Positions 57,120 to 62,291 of a stretch of 62,291 nucleotides of DNA are shown piece after piece. Each line of letters starts with the position of its first letter. Position 1 is the stretch's first letter. The position numbers and the translations under genes are program-made. The stretch is from Olivibacter sitiensis DSM 17696 (lineage in GTDB: Bacteria; Bacteroidota; Bacteroidia; Sphingobacteriales; Sphingobacteriaceae), in NCBI RefSeq assembly GCF_000427965.1, contig NZ_ATZA01000036.1:1-62291 (forward strand), written 5' to 3'. A model generated the notes under the pieces. It was given only the letters and a program-made list of their open reading frames with translations. It was not told the DNA's origin and searched no databases.

Positions 57120-57578
57120 ATGTTTAAGCCGGTTCCCTTGAATTTACCCCCTTACCCCTTTTCCTTAAAACAGGATGCCGATAGATTGCTGATTTTCGAT
57201 GAACTGCGCAAAAAGCATTTGCTGCTCACGCCCGAAGAGTGGGTGAGGCAACATTGGATACAGCACCTCATTTCCAATAAAAATTTTCCAAAAGCACTTA
57301 TACAGGCCGAAGGCGGCCTCAGGCTGAACAGCTTGCAAAAACGTACCGATCTAGTGTTATTTAACAGGGATGGCAATCGGCTGCTTATTGCCGAGTTCAA
57401 AGCTCCCACCGTAAAGATCACCCAAAAGGTTTTTGACCAAATTGCCCGCTACAACATGGTACATCGCGTGAAATACCTCTTGGTAAGCAACGGATTGGAG
57501 CATTACTATGCCTTGGTCGATTTTAACTTGCAATCGTATCGCTTCCTTCCAGAGCTACCCGTATACGAAGAGCTATAG
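57120..57578 (+). CDS. HsdR N-terminal-like (PD-(D/E)XK fold) protein
   Basis: A 152-residue protein resembling the N-terminal nuclease domain of type I restriction subunit R (HSDR_N_2 type). The catalytic pattern is visible: the Asp in QKRTDLVLF, E-x-K in LLIAEFKAP, then a Gln and Tyr in KVFDQIARYNM. It is far too short for a restriction enzyme and has no hsdM or hsdS nearby, so a stand-alone nuclease-fold role, perhaps in DNA maintenance beside holA, is more likely. That role is inference. An imperfect copy of its last 15 codons lies at 58425-58469. Confidence 0.85.
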   Translation: MFKPVPLNLPPYPFSLKQDADRLLIFDELRKKHLLLTPEEWVRQHWIQHLISNKNFPKALIQAEGGLRLNSLQKRTDLVLFNRDGNRLLIAEFKAPTVKITQKVFDQIARYNMVHRVKYLLVSNGLEHYYALVDFNLQSYRFLPELPVYEEL

Positions 57579-57799
57579 AAGCAATGGGTTGTTTAATCTA
57601 AAAGGCCGCCCATACAAACAACCCCATACCTGCACACATCGGTGATCATGCGTATCACACCTATGCCGCTGCCCTCGATATATACCAAGTGGCTGATTAT
57701 GTTTACCCACATGAGTCATCCATTTACGGAGTGGCCAAGTATGACAACAAATGGCCAGGCGCAAGAATTAAAAAAACGATTAACTTTACGAAAAAAAAC

Positions 57800-58387
57800 A
57801 TGCAGCGCATTTTCTTAAAAGCATGGACATTTCTATTTCTGGCCTTGGCGCTGCTGATCGCCTGGCTGCCTTGTAAATCACAGGATTTCAAGAGCCGCCC
57901 CAGAGAAGTAATGATCTATAACGTGGTGGCCCATACGACCATGGGCAAGGTAAAGGGGATATTCGAACGGAATACCGGAGACAGGATATTCATCACTACC
58001 AAGAAGGGCGAGTACGTGACCATCAACGTGACCGACCTGAAAAAGCTAAAGGTGAAGGACAGGCCAAAGAAGAGGGTACTACGTCCCTTTGACTACATGC
58101 GTCCCACTTCGGACGACTATAACCCCAACGGTACGCTCAAACAAAGCTATCTGGACGATCCGCCTAGCCTGGGCGAGCAGCTTTTCGTGGCGGGTACGCT
58201 TACGTTCTTAGAAGTGACCTACTATGCGATATACGACAAATTCGTGAACCTGGCCAAATTCAAGATCAACAGGGACATGGATACCTATCACAGCCTATTG
58301 GACGAGATAAGCCCCTATGCTCTTTACTATCAATCCGCTCCACAATATGAACTGGAACTGCTCAACAAACTGAGCAAAAAGCCATGA
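57800..58387 (+). CDS. exported protein of unknown function
   Basis: Not assigned to a family. The 195-residue chain has a signal peptide (WTFLFLALALLIAWLPCKSQ). A small strand-rich domain follows (VMIYNVVAHTTMGKVKGIFE, RIFITTKKGEYVTINVTDLK), then a proline- and basic-rich middle and a helical C-terminus. The ATG at 57800 begins the signal peptide; 37 residues could be read upstream but are not signal-like. It lies between the HsdR_N-type gene and a decayed copy of that gene's 3' end, so it may have been inserted there. Confidence 0.65.
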   Translation: MQRIFLKAWTFLFLALALLIAWLPCKSQDFKSRPREVMIYNVVAHTTMGKVKGIFERNTGDRIFITTKKGEYVTINVTDLKKLKVKDRPKKRVLRPFDYMRPTSDDYNPNGTLKQSYLDDPPSLGEQLFVAGTLTFLEVTYYAIYDKFVNLAKFKINRDMDTYHSLLDEISPYALYYQSAPQYELELLNKLSKKP

Positions 58388-58400
58388 GCTGGACTTTGGA

Positions 58401-58469
58401 GCCAACGTTGAGAAAGCAGGTGGCTCGTATCGCTTTCTTCCAAAGCTCCCCGTATACGAAGGGTTATAA
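58401..58469 (+). pseudogene. remnant duplicate of the 3' end of the HsdR_N-type gene
   Basis: 58425-58469 matches 57534-57578 at 39 of 45 positions, in the same codon phase. It encodes SYRFLPKLPVYEGL and a stop, against SYRFLPELPVYEEL and a stop in the intact gene. Similarity fades upstream of about 58401. The remnant's stop codon abuts the terminator at 58468. It has no start and cannot be functional alone. Confidence 0.75.
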
Positions 58470-58509
58470 AACAACAAAGGCGGACCATGAAATCCGCCTT
58501 TGTTGTTTT
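58468..58509 (+). terminator. bidirectional terminator downstream of the remnant
   Basis: Perfect 17-bp stem (58468-58484 with 58493-58509), 8-nt loop, A and T runs at the ends. It serves the HsdR_N/exported-protein unit and possibly the convergent lipoprotein gene. Confidence 0.85.
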
Positions 58510-58526
58510 GTCACATCTGACAATTA

Positions 58527-59168
58527 CTATTTATTTCCTACGCTCAATTCAACTACCTTGGTATAGATGAACTCCATCGCCTTATGCGAAGACTTCACCG
58601 GATTTTCCTTTTTGAAATCCTCCAATAGATTCACGTCGATATTATCTGTGCGTTCGATATCCAGTTTGCCGCCAAGGCAGGGGTATTTCGTAGTAATATC
58701 GCCTTCTTCGTTGAAGTCCTGAATAACAGCAAAACCATCATCAGCCGCATAGAAATTGCTGAACGTAATGGGCAAGAAGTTATTCAACTTCACTAAATCC
58801 TTCAAGGTGGCCCCTACGCCTATACCCTCTTCCAAGTGGTAATCGCCAAACTCCTGTGCAACGCTCAGTTTCTCCGCTTTACTAAACGGCGCATCGTTTT
58901 CCGTCCATGTCACGATCACTTCTTGAGGAGTACCTTCCCAAAGATAAGTTGTTTTCACTCCGCCCGTCAAGGTAGAGTCTTTCACATTCTCGGCGCCAAA
59001 TTCGTTTACCAAATCATCATGGCTATAGCTCAATTTCACCTTGCCAATTCCTTCACAGGTAATCAAATTGGGGTCTTGCGTAGTTTCGTCAGTTTCTTTC
59101 TTTTCGTTCGAATTACAGGAAGCCACAACAAGTGCTATCAGTGCCATTCCAATAAGTTTCTTCTTCAT
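58527..59168 (-). CDS. lipoprotein of unknown function
   Basis: A 213-residue protein with a clear lipoprotein signal (LIALVVASC, Cys at about residue 18) followed by an acidic linker (NEKKETDETTQDP). The remainder is a strand-rich soluble domain (GKVKLSYSHDDLVNEFGAENV, TTYLWEGTPQEVIVTW) that I do not recognise. It is predicted periplasmic or outer-membrane anchored. It lies 61 bp downstream of valS on the same strand and may be read through from it. Confidence 0.75.
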   Translation of the reverse strand: MKKKLIGMALIALVVASCNSNEKKETDETTQDPNLITCEGIGKVKLSYSHDDLVNEFGAENVKDSTLTGGVKTTYLWEGTPQEVIVTWTENDAPFSKAEKLSVAQEFGDYHLEEGIGVGATLKDLVKLNNFLPITFSNFYAADDGFAVIQDFNEEGDITTKYPCLGGKLDIERTDNIDVNLLEDFKKENPVKSSHKAMEFIYTKVVELSVGNK

Positions 59169-59229
59169 GTCTAATCGTTTTTAAAATTATGGTTTATTGT
59201 AAATAGTTATCGGCATTAATTATCGCTTT

Positions 59230-61938
59230 TTATTGGGCAAGAGCACTCAAACTTTCTTTCAGCATCTGTATCTTAGCTTCCGCATCCGCTTTCTTGTTCC
59301 GCTCGTTTTCCACTATCTCTGCCTTGGCATGCTGTACAAATCGCTCATTGTTCAGTTTTTTATCCACAGACGCCAAGAAACCTACCAAATAGGCTATCTC
59401 TTTCTCTATTCTTTCTTTTTCGGCCTCAATATCTATATTTTGAGCTATAGAAACAAAAAATTCGTCCCTTTCCACTATAAATGATACAGCAGCGGTTTGC
59501 TTTTCCTCCACCGCCTGCAGTTCGCTAACGTTACCAAGTTTTTTGATCAGTTCCTGATAAAGGCTATAGTCTACATCACCATTACGCTTTACCGCCAGTG
59601 GCAATGCCTCCTTGGGAGAGAGCTGCTTGCTGTTGCGTACATTACGTATTTCTGATATGATATGCTTGAGGATGGAAAAATCCTTGATCAACTTGGCATC
59701 CACATCGCCCGCCAAAGGATAGCGGGAAACTATGCAGCAATCCAGTTCGCTACGCGGGCCAAAAAGTTCATCATGCCACAGCTCTTCCGTGATGAAAGGC
59801 ATGAAAGGATGCACCAATGAAAGTATCTGTTCAAAGAAGTCCTTAGTGGCTTCAAATAGCTCCCTTGGAATAGGCTGTTGATAGGCTGGCTTCACCATTT
59901 CCAAATACCAGGAACAAAAATCGTCCCACACCAATTTATAAATACTCATTAGGGCATCAGAAAGGCGATATTCGGCAAAATGACCATCTATTTCGAGCAC
60001 AGCCTCATTGAAGCGATTGGCAAACCATGCTACCGCTTTCTTCTCTCCTTCATTGGCTTTGCTGTCCGTCACCTCCCATCCTTTCAACAAGCGGAAGGCA
60101 TTCCAAATCTTATTGGCAAAATTGCGCCCTTGCTCGCAATAGGAAACATCGAACATAAGGTCGTTGCCCGCTGGTGATGAAAGCAGCATGCCCACGCGGA
60201 CACCATCCGTACCATATTGCTTCATCAGTTCTATGGGATCTGGTGAGTTGCCCAATGATTTGGACATCTTGCGGCCGAGCTTATCGCGAACTATCCCTGT
60301 GAGATATACATTCTTAAATGGTGCCTGCCCCCTGAACTCGTGTCCGGAAATAATCATCCTTGCCACCCAGAAAAAGAGGATTTCTGGAGCCGTCACCAAA
60401 TCGTTGGTCGGATAGTAATAATTGATATCCGCCCCATCGGGATCCTTAAAGCCATCGAAAACGGAGATAGGCCACAGCCCCGAGCTGAACCAAGTATCCA
60501 ATACGTCCTCCTCTTGGCGTAGCCCATCGGCGCTTTTCGACTGACTCTCCAATTCCTTGCGGGCTTCGGCCTCCGTCTTGGCAACTACCCACTCCCCTTT
60601 GTCGTTGTACCAAGCGGGAATGCGCTGTCCCCACCACAGTTGACGTGATATGTTCCAATCCTTCACGTTCTCCATCCAATGGCGATAGGTATTGATAAAT
60701 TTGTCGGGTATCAGCTTCACCTCGCCATTGAGCACGTAGTCCAAAGCTGGTTTGGCCAACTGCTCCATCTTCAAGAACCACTGCATGGATAGCTTTGGCT
60801 CTATGGCGGCATCCGTGCGCTCCGAAAAGCCCACTTGCGACTTATAGTCTTCCACTTTCTCCAGTTGACCCGTTTCTTCCAAAAGTTTAGCTACTTTCTT
60901 CCGGGCAATGAATCGGTCCTCCCCTACCAAGATCTGTGCTTTTTCATTGAGGGTACCATCGTCGTTTAGGATGTCGATTACCTCCAACTGGTGCTTTTGC
61001 CCAAGCTCGTAGTCATTTAAGTCGTGAGCTGGTGTCACTTTCAGGCAACCGGTACCGAAATCCATTTCCACGTACTCGTCCTCGATGATCGGAATTACTC
61101 TGTTGACGAGTGGTACCAGCACCTTCTTACCCTTCAACCAGGCATATCGCTCGTCATTGGGATTGATACACACCGCCGTATCGGCCATGATGGTTTCCGG
61201 TCTTGTCGTCGCAATCACTATATAAGGTTGTGAGTTGCCAGTTGTGGGTTGTGAGTTGTCTGTTGTGGGTTGTGAGTTGTGGGTTGTGGGTTGTGAGTCG
61301 TCAGCCATCTGATGTCCGATGTCTGCTACCTCATACCTAACATAATATAGCTTCTGATTGACTTCCTTACGAATCACCTCTTCATCCGATACCGCCGTTT
61401 TTCCCTGTGGATCCCAGTTTACCATGCGGATACCCCGATAGATAAGTCCTTTCTTATAGTAATGGATGAAGGTATCTATTACGGCATCGCTCAAATCGGG
61501 CTCCATGGTGAAACGTGTACGATCCCAGTCGCAAGAAGCACCCAGTTTTTTTAACTGCTCCAGGATAATACCACCGTATTTTTCCTTCCATTCCCAAGCG
61601 TAGGTCAAAAATTCCGTTCGAGTGAGGTCTTTTTTACTGATACCTTTTTCCTTGAGCATCGCCACCACCTTGGCCTCCGTGGCAATGGACGCATGATCCG
61701 TACCCGGTACCCAGCAAGCATTTTTCCCTTGCATGCGAGCACGGCGAATCAGCACATCCTGAATGGTATTGTTCAACATATGCCCCATATGCAACACACC
61801 GGTCACATTGGGCGGGGGCATCACGATGGTATAAGGCTCTCGGTCATCAGGAACTGAACGGAAAAATTTCTTCTCCAGCCAATAGGCGTACCACTTATCT
61901 TCCGCTTCTTGCGGACTGTAGGTTTTTGCTATGCTCAT
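59230..61938 (-). CDS. valS: valyl-tRNA synthetase with a repeat insertion at the editing domain
   Basis: Charges tRNA-Val in the cytoplasm. The 902-residue class I synthetase has the HIGH motif as HMGHM (50-54) and KMSKS (about 555-559). The CP1 editing domain opens at [11 protein letters not shown], and a C-terminal coiled coil runs from about 830-900. Residues 215-238, just before ATTRPET, consist of three and a fraction copies of a SQPTT[HDG]N heptad. This is a low-complexity stretch not expected in this enzyme. The frame is intact across it, so the protein is probably functional. Confidence 0.97.
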   Translation of the reverse strand: MSIAKTYSPQEAEDKWYAYWLEKKFFRSVPDDREPYTIVMPPPNVTGVLHMGHMLNNTIQDVLIRRARMQGKNACWVPGTDHASIATEAKVVAMLKEKGISKKDLTRTEFLTYAWEWKEKYGGIILEQLKKLGASCDWDRTRFTMEPDLSDAVIDTFIHYYKKGLIYRGIRMVNWDPQGKTAVSDEEVIRKEVNQKLYYVRYEVADIGHQMADDSQPTTHNSQPTTDNSQPTTGNSQPYIVIATTRPETIMADTAVCINPNDERYAWLKGKKVLVPLVNRVIPIIEDEYVEMDFGTGCLKVTPAHDLNDYELGQKHQLEVIDILNDDGTLNEKAQILVGEDRFIARKKVAKLLEETGQLEKVEDYKSQVGFSERTDAAIEPKLSMQWFLKMEQLAKPALDYVLNGEVKLIPDKFINTYRHWMENVKDWNISRQLWWGQRIPAWYNDKGEWVVAKTEAEARKELESQSKSADGLRQEEDVLDTWFSSGLWPISVFDGFKDPDGADINYYYPTNDLVTAPEILFFWVARMIISGHEFRGQAPFKNVYLTGIVRDKLGRKMSKSLGNSPDPIELMKQYGTDGVRVGMLLSSPAGNDLMFDVSYCEQGRNFANKIWNAFRLLKGWEVTDSKANEGEKKAVAWFANRFNEAVLEIDGHFAEYRLSDALMSIYKLVWDDFCSWYLEMVKPAYQQPIPRELFEATKDFFEQILSLVHPFMPFITEELWHDELFGPRSELDCCIVSRYPLAGDVDAKLIKDFSILKHIISEIRNVRNSKQLSPKEALPLAVKRNGDVDYSLYQELIKKLGNVSELQAVEEKQTAAVSFIVERDEFFVSIAQNIDIEAEKERIEKEIAYLVGFLASVDKKLNNERFVQHAKAEIVENERNKKADAEAKIQMLKESLSALAQ
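61225..61296 (-). repeat. in-frame 21-bp tandem repeat inside valS
   Basis: 72 nt made of three 21-nt units plus a partial fourth, each beginning TCACAACCCACAAC on the coding strand and differing in the last 7 nt. It encodes [21 protein letters not shown] and SQP. It sits between the strand YEVADI and the editing-domain motif. Confidence 0.85.
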
Positions 61939-61951
61939 TTCTACGCTTGTA

Positions 61952-61959
61952 CAAAAATA
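61952..61959 (-). promoter_or_regulatory. -7 promoter box for valS
   Basis: TATTTTTG on the minus strand; the predicted start is near 61948, 10 nt before the valS ATG. No -33 TTTG is seen. Confidence 0.4.
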
Positions 61960-62028
61960 TAAGAGGCCAAAAATAAGAAAAATAAGGGCTTTGGAGTAAA
62001 AACAAGCACAAAATAGCTGTGGGTAGAT

Positions 62029-62291
62029 TCAACTCACCAATGCAACTTTTTTGTCTAAGGTAGCATAAAAAATGTTCTTGGGGTTCTGGTAATCTAGTTT
62101 TTTTCTTGGCCTTGCATTGATTTTGTGCTGTATCTTTCTGATATCCTGTTCATTGAATTGTTCAAAGGGCTGCTTTTTCGGTATATACTGCCTGATAAGC
62201 TTGTTGGTGTATTCGTTGAGTCCCCTTTCCCAAGAGGAATAGGGGTGGGCGAAGAAGAAATCGGCCTCCAGTTTCTTTGCGATGAGCTTGT
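62029..62291 (-). CDS. IS30-family transposase, C-terminal part (cut by window edge)
   Basis: Minus-strand frame ending at a TGA (62031-62029) and open to the right edge. It encodes the 3' part of the IS30 DDE integrase core, including FFFAHPYSSWERG and LNEYTNKLIRQYIPKKQ, with the catalytic Glu in NEYTN. The tail is ARPRKKLDYQNPK. The DDE first and second Asp and the DNA-binding domain are beyond the window. The frame is intact as far as it goes. The inverted repeat at this end of the element could not be fixed; it should lie between the stop codon and the valS promoter (61960-62028). Confidence 0.93.
   Translation of the reverse strand, partial: KLIAKKLEADFFFAHPYSSWERGLNEYTNKLIRQYIPKKQPFEQFNEQDIRKIQHKINARPRKKLDYQNPKNIFYATLDKKVALVS
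62029..62291 (-). mobile_element. IS30-family insertion sequence, one end
   Basis: Inferred from the transposase fragment, which occupies the last 263 bp. The element's terminal repeat is expected just left of 62029, so it ends within about 70 bp of the valS promoter. Its insertion may have replaced or modified upstream valS control sequence. Confidence 0.75.

Noticed and set aside
57120-57578. Type I restriction-modification system
   Set aside because: Only an isolated HsdR_N-like domain of 152 residues; no helicase part, hsdM or hsdS.

Overview
The window reads as a chromosomal segment of a Bacteroidota bacterium, most likely order Sphingobacteriales. The grounds are SusC/SusD and TonB-dependent receptors opening with carboxypeptidase-regulatory-like domains, a GTG/ATG-rich gene set with several leader-poor genes, and repeated copies of the Bacteroidota -7 promoter box TAnnTTTG. 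One such box has a good -33 TTTG at 20 nt spacing, in front of the 16S rRNA gene. Species cannot be named from this sequence alone.

Layout. 1-385 is the 5' end of a 16S rRNA gene (minus strand) with leader and promoter. 1146-7113 is housekeeping: dnaA, a small heat-shock protein, a 4HBT thioesterase, an IscA-type Fe-S protein, a 2-hydroxyacid dehydrogenase, rsmA and pdxA. 7152-26770 is almost entirely minus strand and is a peptide/amino-acid utilisation island. It holds an S9 peptidase, an AEC transporter, a Tat-signal PLP aminotransferase, a SusD/SusC pair closed by two tandem terminators, an M20D amidohydrolase, an M14 carboxypeptidase, a second M20 peptidase, a Tat-lipoprotein FAD oxidase whose D-amino-acid-oxidase motifs are in circularly permuted order, an ECF sigma factor and an FtsX/LolE-like permease.

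26845-31635 holds three cell-wall enzymes (NamZ-type muramidase, YkuD L,D-transpeptidase, M23 peptidase) around fmt. 31636-32240 is a convergent non-coding gap containing six ATGTACAT palindromes at an exact 23-bp pitch. 32241-36208 is a TonB-dependent receptor with a beta-helix lipoprotein. 36666-42798 holds a universal stress protein, a stand-alone RNAP alpha-CTD-like protein, MgtE, a bestrophin and an OmpR-type two-component system. 42918-46500 is the str operon (rpsL-rpsG-fusA-rpsJ), detached from the rest of the S10 operon. 46664-53778 holds a DinB-like protein, a small exported protein and a complete tripartite RND efflux operon. 53834-61938 holds an ABC-F protein, a beta-barrel protein, holA, an HsdR_N-type nuclease-fold protein, two exported proteins of unknown function and valS, which carries an in-frame 21-bp tandem-repeat insertion. 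The window ends inside an IS30-family transposase.

How the genes fit together (inference): SusC/SusD would capture peptides or N-acyl amino acids. Exported M14, M20 and S9 enzymes would trim them. Two Tat-dependent cofactor enzymes, one FAD and one PLP, would deaminate or transaminate the released amino acids outside the cytoplasm. No glycoside hydrolases are present, so this is not a glycan PUL. Coding starts were often moved inward from the longest reading frame on the basis of signal peptides, promoters or Shine-Dalgarno sequences, and each entry says so.
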